From: Bradyrhizobium sp. LLZ17
GTDB taxonomy: Bacteria > Pseudomonadota > Alphaproteobacteria > Rhizobiales > Xanthobacteraceae
NCBI RefSeq assembly: GCF_041200145.1
Contig: NZ_CP165734.1
Coordinates: 2,108,001 to 2,172,000, forward strand
Reading direction: 5' to 3'
Length of the DNA stretch: 64,000 nucleotides
The notes beneath the pieces are model-generated. The model worked only from the letters and a program-made list of their open reading frames with translations, made no database searches and was not told the origin of the DNA. The first letter of the stretch is position 1, and the number at the start of each line of letters is the position of its first letter. Below, in pieces: positions 45,227-54,284 of the stretch. The position numbers and the translations under genes are program-made.

Positions 45227-45604
45227 TTAGTGCAGCGTCTGGTCAGGAGCGCACGCTCCCCTCATAAGCGCCAGCTCGTACTCTAACTGCTCATTGAGGA
45301 GCATGAGCGCTCGAAGCGCATCGCGCAGATCACCGTCACAAGCGGCGACGATCTCATCGACTGCCAGCTCGTATTGATCCAGAGCAAAATTGGTGCGTTG
45401 ACGTCGCATGGCAACGACATACAAACAGAAACGTAAGTTGATCGTGCCGACCCGCCGGTGATTTCCCCGCAATTCACAGCCTGCTGGGGCTGCCAGTTTG
45501 CTCTCGATTATCAAATCTAAATCCGCCCAGCCATCCAACAAGCTAAGCTGTCGAGAGGACCGAACATTCATGATCGTGGGGGCGACATGTACGAAGTCTA
45601 TCAC
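45227..45604 (-). CDS. Hypothetical small protein
   Basis: This is a 125-residue open frame with protein-like composition and no motif I recognise. The C-terminal half (FALDQYELAVDEIVAACDGD, ALRALMLLNEQLEYELALMR) looks helical, with heptad-like leucines. This region resembles small uncharacterised proteins I associate with Bradyrhizobium, from memory only. The start may be GTG 45604 or ATG 45571; the second avoids overlap with the divergent gene at 45587. Ribosome-binding signals are weak for both. Confidence 0.5.
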   Translation of the reverse strand: MIDFVHVAPTIMNVRSSRQLSLLDGWADLDLIIESKLAAPAGCELRGNHRRVGTINLRFCLYVVAMRRQRTNFALDQYELAVDEIVAACDGDLRDALRALMLLNEQLEYELALMRGACAPDQTLH

Positions 45605-45847
45605 AGTGACAGGCGCGATTTGCTGGTTCTAAGCACCGGCGCGGCACTACCCGTCTTTTGCTATAAGAAGAAATGGCGCAAGACCAGAAGAAGGGTCCGG
45701 AAAGTCAGCGACGAGATCAAGTCAGCCGTTCAGAGACAGGGCTATCACGTCCGGAGCTTGCGTGCTGCCAAGGAGCCTTTGAGGCGTCTCGCTCCGCGAA
45801 TTCAACTGCGTGATTCATATGCGGAGACAGACCCCTCACCCGTGTGA
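45587..45847 (+). CDS. Hypothetical small basic protein
   Basis: This 86-residue frame has the first 60 residues rich in Lys/Arg (KKKWRKTRRRVRKVSDEIK) and a hydrophobic patch before them (LLVLSTGAALPVFCY). GTGGGGGCG about 6 bases before the ATG is a plausible ribosome-binding site. The basic helix suggests nucleic-acid or membrane contact, but that is a guess. The last about 20 residues run into repeat-type DNA and may be a recent extension. It is divergent from, and overlaps by 18 bases, the longest form of the gene on the left. Confidence 0.5.
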   Translation: MYEVYHSDRRDLLVLSTGAALPVFCYKKKWRKTRRRVRKVSDEIKSAVQRQGYHVRSLRAAKEPLRRLAPRIQLRDSYAETDPSPV

Positions 45848-46149
45848 GTTTGTATCAACCAGCGTTGCTGCCCTGTCCCACAAGGGCAGGGCCATCGCAG
45901 ATGGCATTTTGGGCGGTGTGAGCGCGCGCCTCGTCCTTCGAGACGCGCGCAAGAGCGCGCTCCTCAGGATGAGGCTAAGTAGCATCGGCACCCGTCGAAT
46001 TTGCTGCCCCGTGCTCCGACCTCATCCTGAGGGCCCGCCAAAGGCGGGCGTCTCGAAGGATGGCCACAGAGAAATCTGCCTCATATGCGATTGGGCCCTA
46101 CCCACAAGGGGGAGAGGGCACAACAACGGGCACGGGCTGACTCGCTCCC
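45848..46149. repeat. Repeat-rich intergenic region with an inverted pair of REP-like palindromes
   Basis: The main palindromes are at about 45929-45977 (starts CCTCGTCCTTCGAGACGCGC, ends CTCCTCAGGATGAGG) and 46019-46064 (starts GACCTCATCCTGAGGGCCCG, ends GTCTCGAAGGATGG). They are inverted relative to each other. Each has a variable G/C stem in the middle between the conserved CATCCTGAGG and CTCGAAGGATG ends. Weaker repeats of the CCCTACCCACAAGGG type flank them (45868-45892, 46097-46121). No gene is seen. The same family recurs at 51655-51764. Confidence 0.75.
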
Positions 46150-47642
46150 CTACTCCCAGGACCACGCCGAGAAATCGTTCTCGAACTGCGGGACTTCCTT
46201 CCAGACGCCTTTCAGCTTCTTGCTGATGACGGTGGGCCATTGCGGCTGGAATAGATAGGCGGAGACTGCGTCGGTTGCCAGCATGCGCTGGGCGTCGCCG
46301 AGGAGCTTGGCACGCGCCGTATCATCCGGGGTCGCCACGATCTGCTTGTACAGTGCGTTGAAGGCGGCGTTGTTGTAGCCGAGGTAATAGTCGGGCTCGG
46401 TGATCTTGACGAGGTCGAATGGCTCGACATGGCTGACGATGGTGAGGTCGAAATTATGCGGGCCGTTGGGCGCGAATACCTGCGACAGCCATTGCGCCCA
46501 TTCGACGTTCTCGATTTTGGCGATGATGCCGACCTTGGCAAGCTCGGCCGCGACGATCTCGCCGCCTTGCCGCGCATAGGGCGGCGGCGGCAGCTTCAGC
46601 GACAGCTCGATCGGCGCGGTGATTCCGGCCTCGGCCAGCAGCTTCTTGGCCTTCTCGGGATCGTAGGGTTGATGCCGGTGGTATCGACATAGCCGAGCGA
46701 TCCCGGCGTGTAGAAGCTGCCGATCGGCGTACCAGAATCCTTCGACGGCACCCTCGATGATCGCCTTGCGGTCGATCGCAGCGAGAATGGCGCGGCGAAC
46801 GCGGACGTCGTCGAGCGGCTTCTTCCGATGGTTGATGGCGACGATGGTCTTGGCCTTGGAGCCGCCGATCAGCACCGTGAAGCGCGGGTCGGCCTTGAAC
46901 TGGGCAACGACGCGGGTCGCGATGCGCGGAAACGCGTCCACGTCGCCCGACAGCAGCGCAGCCGCCTGCGCGGCCGGATCGGAGATGAAGCGGATCGTCA
47001 CCTTGGAGAGCTTGATCGCCGAGGCATTGCGATAGTCAGCCCATTTGTTGAGCGTGATCGAGGAGCCCTTGGCCCAGGCGCCAAGCTGGTAAGGCCCGGT
47101 CCCGACCGGCTGCGTCACATTGGTCGGCGCGCTTTTCGGCTCGACGATCGAGGCACTTGCCTGCCCCAACAAGAACGGGAAGTTCGGCTCGGCGTTTTTC
47201 AGGGTGATCACGACCGTGTCGGCATCGGGCGTGGCAATGGACTCGAAGCTCTGGAACAGGCTCTTGTCCTTGTTGGTGCTGGTGGCGACGGCATTGCGCT
47301 CGAACGAGAACTTCACCGCGGCGGAATCGAACGGCTCGCCATTGTGGAATTTGATGCCCTTGCGCAGCTTGAAGGTGTAGGTCTTCAAATCCGGCGAAGC
47401 CGTCCAGCTCTCCGCCAGCAGCGGCGAGGTGGAGCCGTCCTCGTTGATCTTGGTCAGCGTCTCATAGATGTTGTAGAGGGTGACTTCGGCAATCGCCGCG
47501 GCGGCGGCGTTGGTGGGATCGAGCCCGGGGGCTCCAGCGTCATGCCCATGACGACGCTGTCCTTCTTGCCTTGCGCCAGCACCGGCAGCGGTGCGGCAGC
47601 GAACGCAGCGGCAAACGCGACGACGAATAGTTTCCTGAACAT
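46150..47642 (-). pseudogene. ABC transporter substrate-binding protein, family 5, with three indels
   Basis: This is the periplasmic binding protein of the second Dpp/Opp-like importer. A signal peptide (MFRKLFVVAFAAAFAAAPLP..., ending VLAQG) is followed by the SBP_bac_5 fold (KTYTFKLRKGIKFHNGEPFD). A missing C at about 47529 separates the first 44 residues from the rest. Inside the protein, an extra base near 46733 and a missing base near 46673 shift about 20 residues out of frame (family-like GTPIGSFYTPGSLGYVDTTG is readable in the other frame). Corrected length is 497 residues. GGGGAG lies upstream of ATG 47642. It is followed on the left by a repeat region. Confidence 0.82.
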
Positions 47643-47696
47643 GCGTAACTCCCCGGCCTTGTCTGGTCCCAGCCTACGCCAATCCCGCCCCGGACA

Positions 47697-48701
47697 CTAA
47701 CCTTCCATGCCCGCTTGCGGCAACGCCATCACGCCTTCCGCCTTGTGGCAGGCGGCGAGATGGGCCTCGCCGACCCTGCGTAACTCAGGCGCGGCCTCGC
47801 GGCAATGCTGGTCGGCGAGCGCACAACGGGCGACATAGGGACATCCGGTTCCGGCCGCCGATTGCGACGCGATCGCCTGGGCTCCGCGCCGGCGCCGGCC
47901 GCCGCCGGCACGCGCTCGCGGCACGGCCTCCAGCAACGCACGGGTATAGGGATGGGCGGAGCGTTCGAACAAATCCTCCGGCCGGCCCTGCTCGACGATC
48001 CGGCCGAGATACATCACGGCGACCTCGTCGCAGAGATAATCGACGACGGCGAGGTCGTGGCTGATCAGGACGTAGCTCAGGCCGAACTGCTCCTGGAGGT
48101 CCTGCATCAGGTTCAAGACCTGCGCCTGCACCGAGACGTCCAGCGCCGAGACTGGCTCGTCGGCGACGATGAGCTTCGGCTGGGTGATCAGCGCGCGCGC
48201 GATCGCGATGCGCTGGCGCTGGCCGCCGGAGAATTCGTGCGGATATTTGTCCATGTCGGCATCGCGCAAGCCGACCTGCCGCAGCACCGCGGCGACGCGG
48301 TCGCGGAACGTGCTGCGGTCAGCCTCCTCCAGCACGGTGAGCGGTTCGGCGACGATGCGTGCGATGGTCTGGCGCGGATCGAGCGAGCCATAGGGATCCT
48401 GGAACACCATCTGGAAATCGCGCCGCGCACGGCGCAGCTCGTCTGCGGAGATCTGGTTGAGGTCGCGCCCGAGCATGGCGACCTGCCCTGATGTGGGCCG
48501 CTCCAGCGCCATCACCACCCGCGCGAAGGTCGACTTGCCCGAGCCGGACTCGCCGACAATCCCAAGGCTCTTGCCGGCAGCGACCTGCACGCTGACGCCG
48601 TTGAGCGCGCGCACCTGCCCCGGCGGACGGAACAGGCTTTCGCGCGGCAGCGTATAGCGCTGCTCGAGATTCTTCACGTCGAGAAGCGGCCCGGTGCTCA
48701 T
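47697..48701 (-). CDS. Dipeptide/oligopeptide ABC transporter ATPase (DppF/OppF-like)
   Basis: This 334-residue ATPase has Walker A (GESGSGKSTFARV), signature ([15 protein letters not shown]) and Walker B (LIVADEPVSALDVS) in normal order. The C-terminal Cys-rich extension (GCPYVARCALADQHC) is present. The stretch before it (ARAGGGRRRRGAQ) is unusually arginine-rich compared with the family, and a pair of compensating indels there cannot be excluded. ATG 48701 overlaps the DppD-like stop by 4 bases. It is the last gene of a leftward permease-permease-ATPase-ATPase set; the SBP gene follows 54 bases later. Confidence 0.88.
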   Translation of the reverse strand: MSTGPLLDVKNLEQRYTLPRESLFRPPGQVRALNGVSVQVAAGKSLGIVGESGSGKSTFARVVMALERPTSGQVAMLGRDLNQISADELRRARRDFQMVFQDPYGSLDPRQTIARIVAEPLTVLEEADRSTFRDRVAAVLRQVGLRDADMDKYPHEFSGGQRQRIAIARALITQPKLIVADEPVSALDVSVQAQVLNLMQDLQEQFGLSYVLISHDLAVVDYLCDEVAVMYLGRIVEQGRPEDLFERSAHPYTRALLEAVPRARAGGGRRRRGAQAIASQSAAGTGCPYVARCALADQHCREAAPELRRVGEAHLAACHKAEGVMALPQAGMEG

Positions 48702-49717
48702 GCGGACAGCGCTCCGACGCGATCGGCCATCGAAACATCCGTCCTGATGCAGCGGACGCCATGGCCGGGTCCGACTTCGACCACCGGCGGAAGTGCGGCG
48801 CGACATCGATCGATCACGAGAGGACAACGATCGGAAAAAGTGCAGCCGGAGGGCAGATCGGCGAGCTCCGGCACCGTGCCCGAGATCGTCGTCAGCCGCG
48901 TTCCCTTGCGCGCGCCGAGCTTCGGCCGGGCGCGGAACAGGCCCTGCGTGTAGGGATGCCCCATGCGGCGGAACACTTCGTCGGTCGGCCCGCTCTCGAC
49001 CACGGTGCCGCCATACATCACCATCATGCGTTGCACGTTCTCGGCGATGACGCCGAGATCGTGCGAGATCAGGATCATCGACATGCCGCGTTCCTCGACG
49101 AGATCGGCGATGAGATCGAGGATCTGGCCCTGGATGGTGACGTCCAGCGCGGTGGTCGGCTCATCCGCGATCAAGAGATCGGGCTCGCAGGCAAGCGCCA
49201 TGGCGATGGTGACGCGCTGACGCTGGCCACCGGAAAACTGGTGCGGATAGGCATCGATGCGCTTGGCAGGATCCGGCAGCCCGACGCGGTCGAGCAAGGC
49301 GATCGCCTCCCGCCGTGCCTGTGCGGCCGAATAGTTCTTGTGACGCCGCAACGGCTCGGCGACCTGATGGCCAATCGTGTGCATCGGGTTGAGCGCGGTC
49401 ATCGGCTCCTGGAAGATCATGCTGATGCGGTTGCCGCGCAGACCGCAATAATCAGCATCCGACAGTCCGATGAGCTCGCTGCCGTCGAGCTTGATGCTGC
49501 CCGAGACCACGGCGCTGTCCGGCAACAACCCCATCAGCGACAGCGCGGTGACCGACTTGCCGCAACCGGATTCGCCGACCAGCCCGAGCGTCTCGCCGCG
49601 CTTGAGGGCGAAGCTGACGCCGCGCACGGCCTGCGCCGGCCCGCGGCTGGTGTTGAGGCGGACGCCGAGATTGACGACTTCGATCAGCGGCATGGTTGCG
49701 GGATCAGCCATCGTCAT
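48698..49717 (-). CDS. Dipeptide/oligopeptide ABC transporter ATPase (DppD/OppD-like)
   Basis: This 339-residue nucleotide-binding subunit is the partner of the DppF-like ATPase downstream. Walker [36 protein letters not shown] and [20 protein letters not shown] are intact. The C-terminal extension contains CTFSDRCPLVIDRC. The ATG at 49717 gives a 4-base overlap (ATGA) with the DppC-like gene; a second ATG two codons later is also possible. Intact. Confidence 0.9.
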   Translation of the reverse strand: MTMADPATMPLIEVVNLGVRLNTSRGPAQAVRGVSFALKRGETLGLVGESGCGKSVTALSLMGLLPDSAVVSGSIKLDGSELIGLSDADYCGLRGNRISMIFQEPMTALNPMHTIGHQVAEPLRRHKNYSAAQARREAIALLDRVGLPDPAKRIDAYPHQFSGGQRQRVTIAMALACEPDLLIADEPTTALDVTIQGQILDLIADLVEERGMSMILISHDLGVIAENVQRMMVMYGGTVVESGPTDEVFRRMGHPYTQGLFRARPKLGARKGTRLTTISGTVPELADLPSGCTFSDRCPLVIDRCRAALPPVVEVGPGHGVRCIRTDVSMADRVGALSA

Positions 49718-50610
49718 CGCTCCCGCGCCAGTCGGGGATCGAGCAGATCACGCAAGCCGTCGCCGAGAAGGTTGAGGCCGAGCACGGCAATCGCGATCGC
49801 GGCGCCCGGATAGACCGCCAGCATCGGCGACTGGAACAGCAGCGTCTGCGCATCATTGAGCATCCGTCCCCAGGACGGCTGCGGCGGTTGGGTGCCGAGG
49901 CCGAGATAGGACAGCGCGGCTTCGGCCAAAATTGCGAGCGCGAACTGGATGGTGGCCTGCACGATCAGGATCGACAGGATGTTGGGCAGCACATGCTCGA
50001 TGGTGATGCGGAATTTGCCCTTCCCCGCGGCGCGCGCGGCCAGCACGAATTCGCGCGCCCAGATCGCGTTGGCCGAGCCGCGCGTCAGCCGGGTCAGCGT
50101 CGGAATCTGGAAAATGCCGATCGCAATGATCGAGGTCACCATGCCCGGCCCCACCACCGCAGCCAGCATGATCGCGGAGAGCACGGCCGGAAAGGCGAAG
50201 GTGAAGTCGGAGAAGCGCATGATGATCTCTTCGGTCCAGCCGCGGCGGGCCGACGCGATCAGGCCGAGGCAGACCCCGAAGCTGAGGCCGATGCTGACGG
50301 CGATGATGCCGACCATGATGGTGGAGCGGGCGCCCGCCAGCAGCAGCGAGACGATGTCGCGGCCAAAGGAATCGGTGCCGAGCCAGTGCGCCGCGGATGG
50401 CGGCCGGAGCTTCGAGGCGATGTCGATCTCATAGGGCGACCACGGCGTCCACAGCAGCGAGAGCAGCGCCGAACCGATCACCACAAGCACCAATGCACCA
50501 CCCAGCGTGAAGCTGCGATGCCGCAGCGCCCTGCGCCAAAAGCCCGTGGCGGGAGGCGTCGGCGCGGTTGCCGTCGGCAGTCCGACCGCGGTGGCGAGCG
50601 GATCACTCAC
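49714..50610 (-). CDS. ABC transporter permease (DppC-like)
   Basis: This 298-residue membrane permease has the DppC/OppC build. A cytoplasmic N-terminus is followed by a first span (FTLGGALVLVVIGSALLSLL), the HWLGTDSFGRDIVSLLLAGAR motif region, an EAA loop (AREFVLAARAAGKGK) and the [19 protein letters not shown] end. The GTG start at 50610 is chosen because it overlaps the DppB stop as GTGA, like the neighbours. Intact. Confidence 0.9.
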   Translation of the reverse strand: MSDPLATAVGLPTATAPTPPATGFWRRALRHRSFTLGGALVLVVIGSALLSLLWTPWSPYEIDIASKLRPPSAAHWLGTDSFGRDIVSLLLAGARSTIMVGIIAVSIGLSFGVCLGLIASARRGWTEEIIMRFSDFTFAFPAVLSAIMLAAVVGPGMVTSIIAIGIFQIPTLTRLTRGSANAIWAREFVLAARAAGKGKFRITIEHVLPNILSILIVQATIQFALAILAEAALSYLGLGTQPPQPSWGRMLNDAQTLLFQSPMLAVYPGAAIAIAVLGLNLLGDGLRDLLDPRLARER

Positions 50611-51557
50611 AGATCGTGCACCTTGATGCGCGGGTCGACGAAGGCATAGAGCACATCGACCACGAAATTGACGATGACGACCATGGCAGCCAGCAGCATC
50701 ACGCAATTGCGCACCACGATCAGGTCGCGGTTGGCGATCGACTGGAAGATCAGCCGGCCGAGGCCCGGCAGGTAGAACACGTTCTCGATCACGATGGTGC
50801 CGGCGAGCAGATTGGCGAATTGCAGCCCCATCACCGTCATCACCGGGATCATGGCGTTGCGCAGCACATGGCTCCACAGCACTTCGCGCTTGCCGAGGCC
50901 CTTTGCGCGCGCGGTGCGGACGAAATCTTCACGCAGCACCTCGAGCACGGCGGAGCGCGTGACCCGCGCGAGAATCGCGGCCTGCACCACCGCCAGCGAG
51001 ACCGCCGGCAGCAGCAGCGACTTGATGCCGGGCCAGACGCCCTCGTCCCAGCCGGCAAAGCCGCCGGCCGACAACCATTGCAGCCGCACCGAGAACAGCA
51101 GCACGAGGAGGATCGCAAACCAGAAATTCGGCAGCGCGATGCCGATTTGCGTCAGCGACATCACGCCGACATCGCCGAGCTTGTTGTGGTTGGCGGCGGT
51201 GTAGATGCCGGCCGAGAGCGCCAGCGTCACCGTGATCAGCATCGACATGATCGCAAGCGGGATGGTCAACGCAAGCCGCTCCGCGATCAGGCTCGCGACC
51301 GGCGTTCCGTAGACATAGGAGTTGCCGAGATCGCCGATCAGCAGCCCCTTGATCCATTGCAGGTAGCGAATAGCCAGTGGCTGGTCGAGCCCGAGCTTGA
51401 CGGTGAGCGCCCGCACCGCGTCCGGCGACGCGTCGGCTCCCATCAGCATCTGCGCGGCATTGCCGGGAAGCGCGTCCAGCACCAGGAAGATGATCACGGA
51501 CGCACCGACCAGCGTCGCCAGCAAGGTCAGCAGACGTCGGAGGACAAATACGCTCAT
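50607..51557 (-). CDS. ABC transporter permease (DppB-like)
   Basis: This 316-residue inner-membrane permease is the first gene of the second Dpp/Opp-type operon. It has an N-terminal span (LLTLLATLVGASVIIFLVLD), the periplasmic LPGNAAQMLMG region, the EAA loop near LREDFVRTARAKGLGKR and the usual end FVDPRIKVHDL. The upstream 240 bases hold a repeat pair and must contain the promoter. The amidase gene lies upstream on the same strand, so amide or peptide-like substrates are conceivable. Confidence 0.9.
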   Translation of the reverse strand: MSVFVLRRLLTLLATLVGASVIIFLVLDALPGNAAQMLMGADASPDAVRALTVKLGLDQPLAIRYLQWIKGLLIGDLGNSYVYGTPVASLIAERLALTIPLAIMSMLITVTLALSAGIYTAANHNKLGDVGVMSLTQIGIALPNFWFAILLVLLFSVRLQWLSAGGFAGWDEGVWPGIKSLLLPAVSLAVVQAAILARVTRSAVLEVLREDFVRTARAKGLGKREVLWSHVLRNAMIPVMTVMGLQFANLLAGTIVIENVFYLPGLGRLIFQSIANRDLIVVRNCVMLLAAMVVIVNFVVDVLYAFVDPRIKVHDL

Positions 51558-51654
51558 GTGCGCTCGGTTTCAGGGCTCATCCGCGGCACGATCAACATGT
51601 CCGGACGCCCGACGCAAGTGCTTTAGAGTGCCAGGAGGGTGCTCGGCCTGCATG

Positions 51655-51764
51655 GTTCGAGACGCCCGCTTTGGCGGGCTCCTCACCATGAGGGGTTACC
51701 GTTTCGCCGCAAACCGAGACCTCATCCTGAGGAGCCCGCCCAAAGCGGGCGTCTCGAAGGATGG
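51655..51764. repeat. Inverted pair of REP-like palindromes upstream of the DppB-like gene
   Basis: This is the same family as at 45929-46064. One palindrome (about 51656-51692) reads TTCGAGACGCCCGCTTTGGC and on to CACCATGAGG. The second (about 51719-51764) starts GACCTCATCCTGAGGAGCCC and ends GTCTCGAAGGATGG. They are inverted to each other with 26 bases between. Together with the left pair they bracket the 5.4-kb transporter operon. Confidence 0.75.
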
Positions 51765-51796
51765 CCACAAGCAAAGTGTCTTTCCCGAACCCCATC

Positions 51797-53218
51797 TCAG
51801 CCGGGCCAGCGGGAGAGAAGGTCGGTTGACGCCTCGAACAGGGCGCTGACGCGCAGCAACTCGGCATCGGCGCGGAAGCGGCCGACGAGCTGAAGCCCGA
51901 TCGGCAGGCCATCGCTCCCGAAGCCGCAAGGCAGACTGATCGCGGGATGGCCGGTCATGTTGAACGGCATGGTCCAGGGGAACCAATGCGGTCGGACGCT
52001 GTCGAAATGCCGGCCGTCGATCTCGATGGTGCCGAACAGGTCCTGGTCGATCGGCAGCGCGGTGCGGGTGAGGGTCGGCATCGCCAGCAGGTTGCCGCGC
52101 GCCAGCAGGGATTGCACCCGGCGGAACAGCGCGGTGCGCGCGAACATCGCCTCCTGGTACTCGACGCCGCTGACATTGGTCGCCAGCGCGACCTGCTTGA
52201 CGAAGGCTTCACTCAGGGCATCGCCATGCTCGGTCACGAGCTTGGCGAACCGCGTGCGCCAGACCGTGTGGTTGATGGCGCGCCAGATCGGCTCGATGTC
52301 GAAACCGTCGCCGGAGAATTCCTCGAGCTCGGCGCCCAGGCTCGCGAGCCGATCGAGGCTCGCCTTGAAGGCCGTCGCAACGTCCGAAGACACCGGACGT
52401 CCCGGCGGTGCGGCGCAGAACAGGATCTTCTGCCCGCGCAGATCGCCGCGCGGGGCGGCGGTGCCGATGAAATCGGGCACGGGCACGCTGATCGACCAGG
52501 GATCGCAGGCATCCTCGCCGGCCATCGCCTGCATCATCAGCGCGGTATCGGGGACATCGCGCGTCATCGGCGTGACATAGGTCTGGTTGCCGAAGGCATC
52601 GAGCGCCTGGCTGTGCGCGATCACCCCGTTGCTCTGCTTCAGCCCGACCACTCCGTTGCAGGCGGCCGGAATCCGCGTCGAGCCGCCGCCATCGGTCGCG
52701 ATCGCAAGCGGGGCGATGCCGCTGGCAACGGCCACCGCCGCACCGCCGCTGGAGCCGCCGGACGACCGCCTCGCATCCCACGCATTGCGCGTGCGGCCGA
52801 ACAGCGGCGAATCGGTCAGGCACTTGCTGCCGAATTCCGGCGTCGTGGTCTTGCCGATCAGGATCGCGCCTGCCGCGCGCAGCTTTGCGACGGCGACCGC
52901 ATCCTCGGTCGGCACATTGTCCTTGTAGGGAACGGCGCCGAACGTGGTCGTCACGCCCCTGGTGTTGACGATGTCCTTGACGGTGACGGGAATGCCGTGC
53001 AGCAGGCCGAGCGGCTCGCCCGCCATCAGCTTGCGCTCGGCCGCGCGCGCCTCGGCCATCGCCTCGTCTCCGCAGATCGTGATGAAGCAGTTCAGCTCGG
53101 GCTGGAGGGCTTCGGCGCGCGCGAGCACGGCGCGGACAAGTTCAACGGGCGACACCTCTTTGCGGCCGATACGCGCACGCAGTTCAGTGGCAGACAGGAA
53201 ACAGAGATCGTTGCTCAT
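51797..53218 (-). CDS. Amidase (amidase signature family)
   Basis: This 473-residue amidase carries the Ser-cisSer-Lys triad. The lysine is in VTVKDIVNTRGV, and the serines are in RSSGGSSGGAAVAVASG and DGGGSTRIPAACNGVVGLK. There is no signal peptide, so it is probably cytoplasmic. It lies between the polyol cluster and the Dpp-like operon on the same strand, with 125 and 239 bases to its neighbours, so it may have its own promoter. A link to the importer (release of ammonia or a carboxylate from an imported amide) is a guess from position. Start ATG 53218 is weakly supported by a ribosome-binding site. Confidence 0.9.
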   Translation of the reverse strand: MSNDLCFLSATELRARIGRKEVSPVELVRAVLARAEALQPELNCFITICGDEAMAEARAAERKLMAGEPLGLLHGIPVTVKDIVNTRGVTTTFGAVPYKDNVPTEDAVAVAKLRAAGAILIGKTTTPEFGSKCLTDSPLFGRTRNAWDARRSSGGSSGGAAVAVASGIAPLAIATDGGGSTRIPAACNGVVGLKQSNGVIAHSQALDAFGNQTYVTPMTRDVPDTALMMQAMAGEDACDPWSISVPVPDFIGTAAPRGDLRGQKILFCAAPPGRPVSSDVATAFKASLDRLASLGAELEEFSGDGFDIEPIWRAINHTVWRTRFAKLVTEHGDALSEAFVKQVALATNVSGVEYQEAMFARTALFRRVQSLLARGNLLAMPTLTRTALPIDQDLFGTIEIDGRHFDSVRPHWFPWTMPFNMTGHPAISLPCGFGSDGLPIGLQLVGRFRADAELLRVSALFEASTDLLSRWPG

Positions 53219-53343
53219 CAGGACAGGCTCGCGTCAGGAGACGCGGACCTTGCCAGCCTGAACCCATCCTGTCCATTTGGCTGGCGCATGGCCGCAGTGC
53301 ATCGCGGAGACATCCCGTAAATGGCGAATGCCTGCTCGCCTCG

Positions 53344-54279
53344 CTACCAGCTCCATGTGATCTCGCGACTCCACGGCGGATCCGCGCCCGGGCGGGTGCA
53401 GGTCAGGCCGGCGCAATTGGCGGCAAAGGACAGCGCGCGGCGGAGCTCATCCGCGCTGATATCCTTCGGTTGCTGCCGAGCGAGACGTCTCTGCTTGTGC
53501 AGCGCGAACAGCAGCGCGGCCTGAAAACTGTCGCCGGCACCGATGGTGTCGGCGACCTCGATCTTCGGCGCAGGGACTTCGACAGGGCCGGCTTTCGCAT
53601 GCCAGGCGATGGCGCCGTTGTTGCCGCGCGTGATGACGACGAGGCTCGCGCCCTGCCCCAGCATTGCGTTTGCCCGTTGCTGATAAGGCTCGTCGCCATA
53701 GAGGTAGGCGAAGTCGACGTCGGACATCTTGATGAGATCGGCAGTCCCGGCGAACTCGGCCATCCGTGCAAGATAGGCCGGCTTGTCCTTGACCAGATTG
53801 GGCCGGCAGTTCGGATCGAGCGAGATCGTCGATAACGCCCGCGCATCTGCGATCAGCGCTTTGGTCTCTGCCGCGCCCTGGTCGTTCACGAGCGTGGTCG
53901 AGCCGACATGGAGAGCTTCGACCGTGTCAAAGGGAATGGACCCGCGCCGATAAGTCCAGTTCCGCGTCGCCGTCTCGGCATCATAAAAGGCATAGTGCGA
54001 CTCGCCCGCAACAATTTGCACGAAAGCGAGTGTGGTCTGACGATCGCTGCGGGTGGCGAAACCGAGATCGACATGAGAGGCGGCGGCATGGTCGGCGATC
54101 ATGCGTCCGAACATGTCGGTTGAGATACCGCCGAGGAAGCCGGTGGGTGCGCCCAGGCGCGCCATGCCGATTGCGACGTTGAGGCAGGAGCCGCCGACCG
54201 CCGGCATCACCGCCTCGCGTCCATCCGCGTTTCGGGTCGGCACGAAATCGATCAACGCATCGCCGCAGGAAATCAGCAT
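53344..54279 (-). CDS. PfkB family carbohydrate kinase (fructokinase-like)
   Basis: This 311-residue sugar kinase of the ribokinase/PfkB type has VGGSCLNVAIGMARLG at the N-terminal substrate region. The catalytic C-terminal motif EVADTIGAGDSFQAALLFAL carries the general-base aspartate. It is the last gene of the polyol cluster, 5 bases after the FGGY kinase gene. In the Rhodobacter smo/mtl operon a fructokinase occupies the same place and handles fructose formed from sorbitol or mannitol. The same role is likely here but not proved. Confidence 0.9.
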   Translation of the reverse strand: MLISCGDALIDFVPTRNADGREAVMPAVGGSCLNVAIGMARLGAPTGFLGGISTDMFGRMIADHAAASHVDLGFATRSDRQTTLAFVQIVAGESHYAFYDAETATRNWTYRRGSIPFDTVEALHVGSTTLVNDQGAAETKALIADARALSTISLDPNCRPNLVKDKPAYLARMAEFAGTADLIKMSDVDFAYLYGDEPYQQRANAMLGQGASLVVITRGNNGAIAWHAKAGPVEVPAPKIEVADTIGAGDSFQAALLFALHKQRRLARQQPKDISADELRRALSFAANCAGLTCTRPGADPPWSREITWSW

Positions 54280-54284
54280 CCGTC

